Source: a virus. From it: a stretch of 46,874 bases of DNA. The position numbers were made by a program, and so were the translations under genes. The notes beneath the pieces are model-generated. The model ran no database searches. It was given only the letters and a program-made list of their open reading frames with translations, and was not told where the DNA came from. The stretch lies in the IMG/VR virus record IMGVR_UViG_3300001460_000019, positions 1-46,874 of that record; one strand, given 5' to 3'. How positions within the stretch are numbered: the stretch's first letter is position 1; each line of letters starts with the position of its first letter. Positions 1 to 8,426 of the stretch are shown piece after piece.

Positions 1-16
1 AATGGGAGGCTAATAG

Positions 17-2002
17 ATGGCCTACAAAACTAACTTTATTGACGTAAACAAACCAGCAAAAGTTTTAAGTCTTAACATAACAAACATTGCCAATGATACA
101 CAGTGGCCACACAATGATGGACAAGGTGATAAATGGTATTCAGGCGGTAGTAACCCAAAATATTATAGATGGACAGTAACAGCAACAGTTACAGCACAAG
201 ACCACGGATCTCACTTAACAAGAAAAGATTTTCAATACAATGGTTTAGATGTCCAAGTAGGTGATTGGATATCTGGTGCAACAACTGGTGTGTGCTGTAG
301 AATTGTTTCTATAACATCCAAAACAACAACTTCTGTAGTTTGTGTAGTAGAAGATTGGTTGAGATACAATACGTTTAGATCGCCATCAGGTTCTGGTGTA
401 TTTGCAGTAGGGTCAGCAGTGTGTTTTCAATTAAATGAAAACGGACACCCAATGATAGATCCAGTACCGGCTTCAATTACATCACAAACATTTTATCAAA
501 ACATTAACTCAAGATTTCAATATTTAAACCCACAGATGCACTATGTATTAGATCAAGCATCACATGGTTTTAGTTCAGGCGATGTTATATCAATCACAGG
601 TTCAGGATTTGCTAAGACAACGTCATCAACAGCGGCAAAAACAATTGGCACAGTAACCAACCCAGGACCAGGTCCAAATCAATTTATGTTAAGACCAAAC
701 ACAAGAATTATTGATTTCAATCCTGCAATACCTGGATCAGTTGGAGATTTTCTTTACACAGATAATTCAACAGCAGGTGGTTTAACAACTACTTCAACAT
801 CAGGCAAAATACAGTTTTTAAAGATAGCAGATTCTATTGCATCATCAGTAACAGGTACAGTGGTAGATCCAACAGTAACAGCGAATGACGTACTAGAAAT
901 TAATGAAACAGCAGTCACACTAACAAGCACAACACTGACACAGACAATAGCAGACATCAATGGCAGTACATCAACGCATGGGGTAACAGCATCAAGTTCA
1001 CCTTCTCCGTCAACGGCAACTACATCAACAGAAAGTCTAGCATACGGACTAGTTGGTATATATCCAGGTGGTGTTATTACAATTAACGGAACGTCAGTAA
1101 CATTCTCAACTACAACAGCAGGTCAAGCCGCTTATGGTATTGCAGTTGGTATTGGTGCAGACATTGTAGCAGACGTTAATGCGGCAAGTCCTACAAATAT
1201 TACAGCATCATTAAACGGATCAAACGTTGTATTAACAAACTCAACAGGTGGTACAATTACTATTGTAAACGTAACTGTTGACGGTAACGGTTCAAATGTT
1301 GCTGGACCAAGTTCAGGATCAGGTTGGGCATTATCAACTAGTGCATCATCAGGTAACTATATAAAATTAACAAGAGCAGATGGTGGAGAAATATTATTAG
1401 ATGAAACAACTGGTACACCATTAGCATCATTAGGTGTATACTCTGTACACAATGGAAGACATCCATTAGCAGTAACAGTAGAACAAGGTATTGTTGCAGG
1501 TGGCGGTGGCGGTGGTACTACTGTGGTTGCAGACATCACGGCAAGAAATGCTCTATCAGCCACAACTGGTGATACTGTTTATGTTATTAACTCAGGCAAC
1601 GGTGAGTATGCATTCTTTGTTTACAATGGTAGTGCATGGAACTTATTAGCAGACGAAGATTCTGCAAACACAGATGCAAATACACTATCAGCAACAATTA
1701 CACAAGGTGGCGGTTCAGGTACAACCGCAGTTGGCACAGTTTCCGATGGTTCAAGAATTACACTTGTATCTATAGAAGTTACAGTAGCATTTGATGATGC
1801 TAATGCAACACTAACTGTAGGTGATACAGGTGATGCCGATAGACTTGTAACTAATGACGAAATAGATTTAACGTCAACAGGTACCTATGCTATACAGCCA
1901 GCATACCAATATACTACCGGTTCTGACGCTACTATTAATGCTTACTTGAACATTGCCTCTGCTACAACAGGAACGGCTAAAGTTTTAGTAAGTTACATGT
2001 AG
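17..2002 (+). CDS. Virion structural protein, probably tail fibre or fibre-associated
   Basis: This 661-residue protein is very rich in Thr, Ser, Gly, Ala and Val and almost free of charged clusters, as is usual for beta-rich phage fibre or baseplate decoration proteins. Residues 1 to about 160 form a more complex N-terminal domain with Trp, Tyr and Cys. Residues 190 to 480 are repetitive, with beta-strand-like TxTxTxT runs. A six-glycine hinge lies near residue 496, and a compact C-terminal region begins with a TGDTVYVINSGNGEYAFFVY segment, a type of motif I associate with marine phage structural proteins. A GGGAGG ribosome site lies just before the ATG. No peptidase or glycosidase motif is visible. 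The structural role is inferred from composition and context, and the exact part of the virion is unknown. Confidence 0.6.
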   Translation: MAYKTNFIDVNKPAKVLSLNITNIANDTQWPHNDGQGDKWYSGGSNPKYYRWTVTATVTAQDHGSHLTRKDFQYNGLDVQVGDWISGATTGVCCRIVSITSKTTTSVVCVVEDWLRYNTFRSPSGSGVFAVGSAVCFQLNENGHPMIDPVPASITSQTFYQNINSRFQYLNPQMHYVLDQASHGFSSGDVISITGSGFAKTTSSTAAKTIGTVTNPGPGPNQFMLRPNTRIIDFNPAIPGSVGDFLYTDNSTAGGLTTTSTSGKIQFLKIADSIASSVTGTVVDPTVTANDVLEINETAVTLTSTTLTQTIADINGSTSTHGVTASSSPSPSTATTSTESLAYGLVGIYPGGVITINGTSVTFSTTTAGQAAYGIAVGIGADIVADVNAASPTNITASLNGSNVVLTNSTGGTITIVNVTVDGNGSNVAGPSSGSGWALSTSASSGNYIKLTRADGGEILLDETTGTPLASLGVYSVHNGRHPLAVTVEQGIVAGGGGGGTTVVADITARNALSATTGDTVYVINSGNGEYAFFVYNGSAWNLLADEDSANTDANTLSATITQGGGSGTTAVGTVSDGSRITLVSIEVTVAFDDANATLTVGDTGDADRLVTNDEIDLTSTGTYAIQPAYQYTTGSDATINAYLNIASATTGTAKVLVSYM

Positions 2003-2018
2003 ATTTTACTTAAACTGA

Positions 2019-2027
2019 GATAAATAT
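2019..2027 (+). promoter_or_regulatory. T4-like late promoter motif (GATAAATAT)
   Basis: GATAAATAT differs from the T4 late -10 octamer TATAAATA only at the first base. It lies 20 nt before the ATG at 2048, with a GGAG-like ribosome site in between. The same nonamer recurs before many genes in this window. Confidence 0.55.
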
Positions 2028-2047
2028 ATGTATATAACGGAGCAATT

Positions 2048-2353
2048 ATGAGTAGACCAAAACCAGATATATTGTTAGAATTCACTAACCCTAAAAACTA
2101 TAAGAGCGAACAAGTTCTTAAAGCAGAAGCCATCTATGCAGTTTTCTACAAAGATGCTCCAGTGAACCTTAGGTCTTTGAATACGTTAGTAAACTATCCA
2201 GGACCAAAATACAAAAAAGTATCATTTTCAAATTCGGGACACGCAATTAATTTAGCAGAAAAATTAAATGCACTTTTCAAAACCAATGACTTTTCAGTGC
2301 ATGTTTTAACAGCTGGAAAGAAATTGGATGTCAAGCCGTATCAATCACAATAA
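2048..2353 (+). CDS. Small conserved phage protein, function unknown
   Basis: This 101-residue soluble protein starts at an ATG preceded by CGGAG and by a late-promoter motif, so late expression is likely. It has no signal peptide, membrane segment or recognisable catalytic motif. It is basic and looks like a compact alpha/beta domain. It follows the structural gene and overlaps the next gene by 26 nt in another frame, which suggests joint expression. A small virion or assembly role is possible from position alone. Confidence 0.65.
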   Translation: MSRPKPDILLEFTNPKNYKSEQVLKAEAIYAVFYKDAPVNLRSLNTLVNYPGPKYKKVSFSNSGHAINLAEKLNALFKTNDFSVHVLTAGKKLDVKPYQSQ

Positions 2354-2708
2354 ACGCATTGTTGTCGATTATGTCAAATCTAAAGGCATAACAGAAGCAC
2401 AGATACTTAACATGTTTGTAAGTAGGTTAAGTGATTATTCTCTACGGTTAACTAAAATTGGTGTACAGATAGTAGAACAATACTTTCCTTCATACATAAT
2501 AAAAACAAAACAGCCATTTAGTGTAAAAGCAATCCATATCCATAATCTTGAGAAGGAGATGCTTCTTCCTTATTATATAGATAATAAGAAAATTGTTGTA
2601 TTCAATGAAAAAGATGCAGTAGACCTCAAGTTAATTGATGGAGATGTTGAACTTTGGTCAAGAAATTGTACTGTAAACAACCAAGATTATTCACCAGATT
2701 TTGAATAA
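2328..2708 (+). CDS. Hypothetical phage protein
   Basis: This 126-residue protein starts inside the end of the preceding gene (26-nt overlap), which suggests translational coupling. It has a basic N-terminus (SRINHNKR) and then a mixed alpha/beta sequence ending in an acidic tail. There are no membrane segments or metal-binding motifs. A strong hairpin at 2735-2764 follows and probably ends the transcript. I do not recognise the family. Confidence 0.6.
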   Translation: MSSRINHNKRIVVDYVKSKGITEAQILNMFVSRLSDYSLRLTKIGVQIVEQYFPSYIIKTKQPFSVKAIHIHNLEKEMLLPYYIDNKKIVVFNEKDAVDLKLIDGDVELWSRNCTVNNQDYSPDFE

Positions 2709-2734
2709 ATTTTAACTTTTTTTTTAAACCGTTG

Positions 2735-2764
2735 ATATTATTGGATTTTTTTATCCAATAATAT
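2735..2764 (+). terminator. Hairpin, likely terminator after structural genes
   Basis: A perfect 12-bp stem (ATATTATTGGAT and its complement) closes a six-T loop, and T-rich DNA follows. It separates the structural genes from the promoter at 2777. A related but degenerate element sits before the promoter at 7020. Confidence 0.6.
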
Positions 2765-2776
2765 GCATTTTTCTGG

Positions 2777-2804
2777 TTGACAGATACCTATACGATGCTA
2801 TTAT
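2777..2804 (+). promoter_or_regulatory. Strong sigma70-type promoter of the moxR gene
   Basis: TTGACA (2777-2782) is followed after 16 bp by TATTAT (2799-2804), preceded by an extended -10 TG at 2796-2797. The spacer begins GAT and contains CTATA. The same spacer text is found in the promoters at 7020 and 33129, so the three were probably copied or selected as one class. The transcript leader carries an AGAGAGA ribosome site before the ATG at 2839. Confidence 0.8.
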
Positions 2805-2838
2805 ATACTTAATAAACATTTAAACAGAGAGAGAAAAA

Positions 2839-3930
2839 ATGGTAAAAACAACAACTACAGACACTAGAACAGTAAGACCCGGTGACGTAATGACAGAGGT
2901 TCTTGCTTGTATTAAAAAACAAAGACCAGTTATGCTATGGGGTCCTCCAGGCATTGGTAAATCAGAAATTATTGATCAAATTGGTAAGAACACTAATAGA
3001 AGTGTAATCGATCTTAGATTGCTTCTTCTAGAACCAACTGACTTACGTGGTATTCCATATTTTAATTCTAAAGAAAATAAAATGGATTGGGCACCACCAG
3101 TTGATCTTCCAAGTGATCCAAAAGCAACAGACATCTTGTTCTTAGATGAAATTAATGCGGCACCACAAAGTGTACAGGCGGCGGCGTATCAGTTAATTCT
3201 TAATAGAAGAATTGGTACTTATAAATTGCCGGAAGGAGTATCAATTGTGGCGGCTGGTAACAGAGAAAGTGATAGAGGTGTTACTTATAGAATGCCTAGT
3301 CCACTTGCTAATAGAATGTTGCATATTGAAATGGCAGTTAACTTCGAAGACTGGCAAGATTGGGCAACCAAACATGACATCCATGCAGATGTAGTTGGTT
3401 ACTTAACATTTGCTAAAAATGATTTGTATGACTTTGATCCAAGAAGTTCATCAAGAGCATTTGCTACACCAAGAAGTTGGTCATTTGTAAGTGATATGCT
3501 TGAAGATAATGACTTACAAGGTTCACAACTTACAGATATTATTGCTGGTGCAGTAGGAGAAGGTCTTGCAGTTAAATTTAATGCTCACAGAGAAGTGGCA
3601 GGTAAGTTACCTAATCCAACTGATATTTTAAATGGTAAAGTTAAAAGTCTTGATACAAAAGAAGTAAGTGCAATGTATTCATTAATTACTTCATTGTGTT
3701 ATGAATTAAAAGACGAATGTGAAAAGGCACAAAAAAATAAAAAAATGTCGCCTTGGCACAAAATGGCAGATTGTTTCTTACAATATATGATGGACAATTT
3801 TGAAACTGAAATGGTAGTACTTGGTGCCAGAATTGCACTTAAGAATCACCAACTACCGTTTTCCCCTAAAGAGCTAAAGAGCTTTAAGGAGTTTTATAAG
3901 AGATACGGCAAACTAATCGTAGACGTTTAG
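2839..3930 (+). CDS. MoxR-like AAA+ ATPase
   Basis: This is a 363-residue cytoplasmic ATPase. Walker A is GPPGIGKS (residues 35-42). Walker B is ILFLDEIN (D103, E104). A sensor-1-like AAGNRESDRG and the SPLANRM segment with a likely arginine finger follow. The C-terminal lid has no obvious extra domain. MoxR ATPases remodel or activate partner proteins and normally work with a VWA-domain partner. Here the obvious partner is the VWA protein at 7075, which has the same promoter type. The role in infection is unknown. Chaperoning of a host or virion complex is possible. Confidence 0.9.
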   Translation: MVKTTTTDTRTVRPGDVMTEVLACIKKQRPVMLWGPPGIGKSEIIDQIGKNTNRSVIDLRLLLLEPTDLRGIPYFNSKENKMDWAPPVDLPSDPKATDILFLDEINAAPQSVQAAAYQLILNRRIGTYKLPEGVSIVAAGNRESDRGVTYRMPSPLANRMLHIEMAVNFEDWQDWATKHDIHADVVGYLTFAKNDLYDFDPRSSSRAFATPRSWSFVSDMLEDNDLQGSQLTDIIAGAVGEGLAVKFNAHREVAGKLPNPTDILNGKVKSLDTKEVSAMYSLITSLCYELKDECEKAQKNKKMSPWHKMADCFLQYMMDNFETEMVVLGARIALKNHQLPFSPKELKSFKEFYKRYGKLIVDV

Positions 3931-3940
3931 AACGCCGTTA

Positions 3941-3989
3941 GGGGAACTAGATCTGCCTCTCTCTGCTCTTAAAAGTAGATCGGTTCCCC
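3941..3989 (+). other. Large hairpin between moxR and the next gene
   Basis: GGGGAAC plus GATCT pairs with AGATC plus GTTCCCC, giving a stem of about 12 bp with a small bulge and a pyrimidine-rich loop of about 22 nt. No T tract follows, so it is not a classic intrinsic terminator. It could be an mRNA stabiliser, a processing site or a small structured RNA. It is G+C-rich for this genome. Confidence 0.5.
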
Positions 3990-4011
3990 GTACTAACTGA
4001 TAAGTACTATT

Positions 4012-4494
4012 ATGCAAAACAAAATTTTTATATTTAAATTAACAAGTTTAAAAAACCCAGAAGTAAAATGGGAAAGTGTTGAACATTTTTTATATACTCA
4101 AGAAGATAGACAAATTACTAAAAGTGAAAAAGAAATTTTAGCTAAAACTGACTATTATAAAAAATATATAGATAGCAATGCATTTATTTTTAATATAATG
4201 CATAACAATGAATTATATAAGATACAATGTTATACACAAGAATTACACGACATTGGTTTAAAATCATATTTTTTAGAACATGAAAAAAAAGGTATATGGA
4301 AATATACTGAATTGTTCAGTACAGAAATAGATCCTGTTGTTGCTACGGCATTAAGAAAAGCAGAAAAGTATTATAGAATTACTGTTAGTAAGTTAATGAA
4401 GAATAAATCAAAACAAACAGGAGTATCAGGTTCATCATTCGCTAATAACCTAAGGAAAGAAGAAAGTAAGGTAAAAAATGATCATAACAACTAA
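4012..4494 (+). CDS. Hypothetical protein
   Basis: This 160-residue soluble protein is rich in Lys, Tyr, Ile and Glu, with a basic, low-complexity C-terminal tail from about residue 125. It follows the hairpin at 3941-3989 and overlaps the next small gene by 17 nt. I see no signal peptide, membrane segment or catalytic motif and do not recognise the family. Confidence 0.6.
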   Translation: MQNKIFIFKLTSLKNPEVKWESVEHFLYTQEDRQITKSEKEILAKTDYYKKYIDSNAFIFNIMHNNELYKIQCYTQELHDIGLKSYFLEHEKKGIWKYTELFSTEIDPVVATALRKAEKYYRITVSKLMKNKSKQTGVSGSSFANNLRKEESKVKNDHNN

Positions 4495-4663
4495 ACAAGA
4501 TTTAGAAAAAATGTACAATAGACTGTTAAGTAATTGCGATAAGGCAATTGAAAATTCAGCTAAAGGTTCATGGGCATTTAATTTTTGGACATCTAAAAAA
4601 GAACAGTTATTTGAAAACATGAGTCATTTAGGAATACTAAAGAATAGTAGGACTATACATTAA
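4478..4663 (+). CDS. Small hypothetical protein
   Basis: This 61-residue predicted helical protein overlaps the upstream gene by 17 nt. The ATG is preceded by GTAAGGT. It is rich in Lys, Asn and Ser, has one central aromatic patch (WAFNFW), and shows no membrane segment. Tight spacing to the next gene (1 nt) supports it being real. Confidence 0.5.
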   Translation: MIITTKQDLEKMYNRLLSNCDKAIENSAKGSWAFNFWTSKKEQLFENMSHLGILKNSRTIH

Positions 4664-4664
4664 G

Positions 4665-4910
4665 ATGGCAGTAACACCAGCATATAAAAACGATATAGGC
4701 GTTAAGACAATAAAGATTGGAGTCAAAGGGTTTGTATGCATTGGAGCAACACCACCAGATGATCATCCTCACGTATATTTGACTATGGGAAATTTAGATT
4801 ATAAGGTTTGTTTATATTGTAACACAAGGTATGAATATGATTCTACATTGTCTCCGGAATATACACAACCACCAGAGTGCTTTCATGATACAACGGATAA
4901 ACACATATAA
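4665..4910 (+). CDS. zf-CHCC-type small zinc-finger protein
   Basis: This 81-residue protein has C25, H34 in a HPHVYL context, then C49 and C52 in VCLYCNTRY. That spacing resembles the zf-CHCC domain of mitochondrial complex I subunit NDUFS6 and small bacterial homologues, where the residues bind Zn. The stop codon overlaps the start of the radical SAM gene by one base, so the two are probably translated together. It might help assemble or present a substrate to that enzyme, but this is inference. Confidence 0.65.
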   Translation: MAVTPAYKNDIGVKTIKIGVKGFVCIGATPPDDHPHVYLTMGNLDYKVCLYCNTRYEYDSTLSPEYTQPPECFHDTTDKHI

Positions 4911-5908
4911 TGATAGAAGCTGATATTAAAAAATATGAATTAGAAATTAGTGCTAATTGTAATGCACAATGCCCGTTATGTGCTAGAACAGAAATGGGAA
5001 TGTCATTAAGAGGAAATTCAGAAATATCATTAAAAAATATCATGCATCTTTTTCAAACAGAAAAGTCAGTTAAAAATAAAGAATTTAAATTATGTGGAGT
5101 ATTAGGAGATCCAATTGTTCACCCACAATGTTTAGAAATATCGCAATGGTTGGGTGAAAAAGGTGGTAATGTTATTATTAGTACCAATGGAGGATATAAC
5201 AATCCTGAATGGTGGAGTAAACTTGCTAAAGTTAAAAATTTAAAAGTTGATTTTAGTGTTGATGGATTTGAAGACACAAATCATATATACCGAGTAAATG
5301 TTAAATGGGATATCCTTGTAAGAAATATGAAAGCATTTTCACAAGCTGGAGGAAATGGAGCATGGGTGTTTATTCCGTTTGCTCATAACGAACATGAATA
5401 TGAAAAAGCAAAACAGTTAGCAAACGAATTTGGTTTTAGATTTATTAAAAGAACAAGTGGACGTAATGTTCTAGCAAAAAAAGTTCATAAAACTAAAAAA
5501 ATGACTAAGGAAATACAATTAACTACATCAACAAAATTACCACATAACGATTTATCAAAATTACAAAAAGTAATAAAAGAAAAAAGTGTAAAAACAATAA
5601 ATGATATTGTAAAAACAATTACATGCCAGCATTATGATGAACCAGAAGTTTATATAGGTGCAGATATGACTATGTGGCCTTGTTGTTATTTGTATGATCA
5701 ATCTAAAAAATCATATAAAGATGTAGTAATGTCAAATGATAAAGACTTTAATAATCTTACAAAAAATACAATTAGTGAAATATTACAGAATAATTTTTAT
5801 ACATCTTTAAGAGAAAGATGGTATGCATCACATGATAATCATCTACCAAGATGTATTAAAAGCTGTGCATTAAAAGGAGTATACAAAAATAAGAAAGAAT
5901 ATGCTTGA
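4910..5908 (+). CDS. Radical SAM/SPASM protein
   Basis: This 332-residue protein carries the radical SAM CxxxCxxC motif as C17, C21 and C24 (CNAQCPLC), which should bind a 4Fe-4S cluster and SAM. Further Cys residues in the C-terminal third (TCQHYDE, WPCCYLY, PRCIKSCA) look like a SPASM-type auxiliary cluster region. A GDPIVHP segment follows the first half of the barrel. The proteins at 34780 and 44126 share the same register (Cys at 17, 21, 24) and the DTNHIYRVN-type segment, so the three are paralogues. The substrate is unknown. It overlaps both neighbours (1 nt and 8 nt). Confidence 0.85.
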   Translation: MIEADIKKYELEISANCNAQCPLCARTEMGMSLRGNSEISLKNIMHLFQTEKSVKNKEFKLCGVLGDPIVHPQCLEISQWLGEKGGNVIISTNGGYNNPEWWSKLAKVKNLKVDFSVDGFEDTNHIYRVNVKWDILVRNMKAFSQAGGNGAWVFIPFAHNEHEYEKAKQLANEFGFRFIKRTSGRNVLAKKVHKTKKMTKEIQLTTSTKLPHNDLSKLQKVIKEKSVKTINDIVKTITCQHYDEPEVYIGADMTMWPCCYLYDQSKKSYKDVVMSNDKDFNNLTKNTISEILQNNFYTSLRERWYASHDNHLPRCIKSCALKGVYKNKKEYA

Positions 5909-6281
5909 AATAAAAAAAGAAGATATAAAAGAATACAAAGTTAATAAAAAAAGTCGTAAGAAACGTCCTTTAAAATCAAATGAATTTCTAAAAGAACTAG
6001 CACAACAAGTATATCGTGGAGAAGTGTTTACTAGTTTTCAAATACAAAATCCTCAAGACATAGCTTCAGTGTTCATGCCACTAATGTTGATGTCACCAGA
6101 TATGGGTCAAGGTATGCATCAGGATAGACCATGCATGTTTTATTCTTACATGAAAGATCAGTTTCCAACTGGTATAAATGGATATCCGTGCTTTGGATCT
6201 GTAGCATATCTAAACAGCAAAGAAGCAGAAATATTTGACGACTACTACAAAAAGATAGAGAAAGCAATCAATGAAGTCTAG
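5901..6281 (+). CDS. Hypothetical protein downstream of radical SAM gene
   Basis: This 126-residue protein starts within the last codons of the radical SAM gene. The first 25 residues are strongly basic (VNKKSRKKRP). The middle has a Met-rich stretch (VFMPLMLMSPDMGQGMHQ), followed by Gly/Pro/Tyr-rich sequence. There is no membrane segment. It could be a substrate or partner of the adjacent enzyme because of the coupled translation, but nothing in the sequence proves it. Confidence 0.6.
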   Translation: MLEIKKEDIKEYKVNKKSRKKRPLKSNEFLKELAQQVYRGEVFTSFQIQNPQDIASVFMPLMLMSPDMGQGMHQDRPCMFYSYMKDQFPTGINGYPCFGSVAYLNSKEAEIFDDYYKKIEKAINEV

Positions 6282-6501
6282 AAAACTAACACAAAAAGAA
6301 TTCATGAATTACAAAGGTGAATATCATGTTATTGATCTTCCTTTATTAGATAATAATATACAGGAAGAACTTAAAAAAACTGTTAGGCGACATGCTACAG
6401 GTTGGTATTACATAGCAGGTGGCAGTTATTTTGCATTTAAAAAGGCCAAGGACAAAGATATTGTTAAAGGTTTTTTAGCATGGGAGAAAATAGCATCATG
6501 A
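6271..6501 (+). CDS. Small hypothetical protein
   Basis: This 76-residue soluble protein overlaps the previous gene by 11 nt and ends in an ATGA overlap with the next. It contains paired aromatic/Gly motifs (GWYYIAGGSYFAF). I do not recognise the family. Confidence 0.55.
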   Translation: MKSRKLTQKEFMNYKGEYHVIDLPLLDNNIQEELKKTVRRHATGWYYIAGGSYFAFKKAKDKDIVKGFLAWEKIAS

Positions 6502-6680
6502 GTGATGTGTATTACAAGGTAATCGTGACAAGAGGAGAATTGTCTTCTACCCATTATTGGTGGGAAAGAACGTATGCCAATTTAATGGAATCGGTTGACA
6601 TATTATACAAATGTGCTAAAATGGATGCAGTAGTATTAGAAATGATAACAAAGAAAGAATATGACAATAGAACCAATTAA
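6498..6680 (+). CDS. Small hypothetical protein (start at ATGA overlap)
   Basis: I place the start at 6498, where the ATG overlaps the upstream TGA stop. A longer reading from 6480 would overlap the previous gene by 22 nt. The product is 60 residues, begins MSDVYYKVIVTRGE, and is predicted to be a small alpha/beta protein. No motif is recognised. Confidence 0.55.
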   Translation: MSDVYYKVIVTRGELSSTHYWWERTYANLMESVDILYKCAKMDAVVLEMITKKEYDNRTN

Positions 6681-6978
6681 AGAAAAACTTGACGATAAGA
6701 TCAAACTATTAAACTCATCTAGGGTGTTTAAAAAAGTTACTCCCAAAGGCGACTTGTCTTGGTATGTCAAATGGGTATCAGTTGTTCTTATCTTAATTGC
6801 TACAGTGGCAAGAAGTGTTGGAACGATTCCACATATTGATATGTGGTTTGGATTATTTGGAACACTAGGCTGGGCATGGGTTGGATATCTTTGGCATGAT
6901 AGAGCATTATTAGTTTTAAATGTTATTTTAGTGACATTATTAGTACTAGGTCTAGCAAATTATTATTTTAGTTCGTAA
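6661..6978 (+). CDS. Small inner-membrane protein
   Basis: This 105-residue protein has a soluble charged N-terminus of about 35 residues, then three hydrophobic segments near residues 36-52, 60-78 and 82-100. It overlaps the previous gene by 20 nt and is the last gene before the second copy of the promoter block at 7020. The function is unknown. Confidence 0.6.
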   Translation: MTIEPIKEKLDDKIKLLNSSRVFKKVTPKGDLSWYVKWVSVVLILIATVARSVGTIPHIDMWFGLFGTLGWAWVGYLWHDRALLVLNVILVTLLVLGLANYYFSS

Positions 6979-7019
6979 TAAACCATTGATTTTATTAGGT
7001 TTTTTTATGTAGATAATGG

Positions 7020-7047
7020 TTGACAGATCTCTATATCGTGCTATTAT
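7020..7047 (+). promoter_or_regulatory. Strong sigma70-type promoter of the VWA gene
   Basis: TTGACA (7020-7025), 16-bp spacer, TG at 7039-7040 and TATTAT at 7042-7047. It matches the moxR promoter almost base for base, including GAT after the -35 and CTATA in the spacer. The DNA upstream (about 6979-7016) also resembles the DNA before the moxR promoter, and both leaders carry AGAGAGA. Confidence 0.8.
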
Positions 7048-7074
7048 ATATACATAATAAGGAGAGAGAAACAA

Positions 7075-8298
7075 ATGGCAACAAAAACTGCAATAAAGAA
7101 AAAGATTAATATTCAAGAAGATCACGAAATACGTGAAAGAATAGTTCAAAGTAGAGTACGTCTTTTATTAAAACATCCGTTCTTTGGTAATCTTGCAACA
7201 AGATTAAAACTTAAAAATGCTGATGATTGGTGTCCTACTGCGGCCACTGATGGAATGCATTTATTTTACAATAGAGAATTTATTTCGCCATTAAGTTCAG
7301 AAGAACTTGATTTCCTTATTGGGCATGAAGTAATGCATTGTGTATATGATCATATGGAACGTAGAGAAGGTAGACAACCTCAAATTTGGAATATGGCAAC
7401 AGACTATGTAATTAATGGTCAGTTAGTTCGTGAAGGGTTAGGCAAAATGCCTAAAGAAGGATTACATGATTCAAAGTATTACGATAAAAACTCAGATGAA
7501 ATATACACTGAACTAAAAAAGAATCAAGTTGAAATCAAAGTTACTCTTGATATGCACCTAGATGGCGAAGGTGATAAAGGTCAAGGACAAGGTAAAGATG
7601 GTGATGGCAAAGATGGCAAAGGCAAGATGCCTGCTATGTCTAAAGCAGATAAAGACAAGTTAAAAGATGAAATTAAAAATGCAGTATTACAGGCGGCACA
7701 GGCGGCTGGAGCAGGTAATGTACCTAAAGGTGTTGAACGTTTAATTAAAAATATGACTGAGCCTAAAATGGATTGGCGTTCTTTATTAGATCAACATATA
7801 ACATCAGTTGTAAAATCAGACTATTCATTTATGAGACCTTCACGTAAGGGTTGGACAGTAAATGCTATACTTCCTGGCTTACAACCAGAGCCAGCAGTTG
7901 ACGTATGTGTTGCTATTGATACATCAGGGTCAATTAGTGAAAAACAATTAAATATTTTCTTAGGTGAAGTAAAAGGTATTATGGATTCATTCCAAGATTA
8001 CAAAGTTCATGTATGGAGTTTTGATACAGAAGTTCATAATCCAGAAGTGTTTACACCAGATAGAGATATTACAGATTACAAGCCAGGTGGCTTTGGTGGT
8101 ACAGAATTTGAAGCTAATTGGTCTTGGATGAAAGAAGAAGGGGTACAACCTAAAAAGCTAATTGTATTCACAGATGGTTATCCTTGGGGATCTTGGGGTG
8201 ATGAAAATTATTGTGATACACTTTGGGTGATACATTCAAATCATGATAAAGACCTTGAAGCACCATTTGGAATAACAACACATTACGAAAATATATAA
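7075..8298 (+). CDS. VWA-domain protein with N-terminal metallopeptidase-like domain (DUF2201-like)
   Basis: This is a 407-residue cytoplasmic protein. The N-terminal domain contains HEVMH (H84-H88), the zinc-binding HExxH of metallopeptidases, within the GHEVMHCVYDH context typical of the putative metallopeptidase domain that precedes some VWA domains. A Gly/Asp/Lys-rich linker spans about 163-190. The C-terminal VWA-like domain has the MIDAS motif DTSGS (D282, S284, S286) and a later FTDG. MoxR-VWA pairs act as ATP-driven chaperone or insertion machines. The partner here is the ATPase at 2839. Whether it cleaves anything is unknown. Confidence 0.85.
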   Translation: MATKTAIKKKINIQEDHEIRERIVQSRVRLLLKHPFFGNLATRLKLKNADDWCPTAATDGMHLFYNREFISPLSSEELDFLIGHEVMHCVYDHMERREGRQPQIWNMATDYVINGQLVREGLGKMPKEGLHDSKYYDKNSDEIYTELKKNQVEIKVTLDMHLDGEGDKGQGQGKDGDGKDGKGKMPAMSKADKDKLKDEIKNAVLQAAQAAGAGNVPKGVERLIKNMTEPKMDWRSLLDQHITSVVKSDYSFMRPSRKGWTVNAILPGLQPEPAVDVCVAIDTSGSISEKQLNIFLGEVKGIMDSFQDYKVHVWSFDTEVHNPEVFTPDRDITDYKPGGFGGTEFEANWSWMKEEGVQPKKLIVFTDGYPWGSWGDENYCDTLWVIHSNHDKDLEAPFGITTHYENI

Positions 8299-8426
8299 TG
8301 TTTTGGTTTTTATTTTTCCTTGCAATCTTCCTTTGGGCTTTTGGAATTAAAGGTACAGTTAAAATTGCTTTGATTACAGGGATATGTTGGTTTGGACTTT
8401 TATCTCTATTAGTTATTTTTAGTTAA
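8298..8426 (+). CDS. Two-segment membrane microprotein
   Basis: This 42-residue hydrophobic protein begins MFWFLFFLAIFLWAFG and has a second segment near residues 24-41. The ATG shares a base with the stop of the VWA gene, which supports coupled translation. Its end overlaps the minus-strand DUF6356 gene by 18 nt. Confidence 0.5.
   Translation: MFWFLFFLAIFLWAFGIKGTVKIALITGICWFGLLSLLVIFS

Noticed and set aside
754-1563. Minus-strand frames inside the structural protein gene
   Set aside because: They mirror the low-complexity coding sequence and have no independent support.
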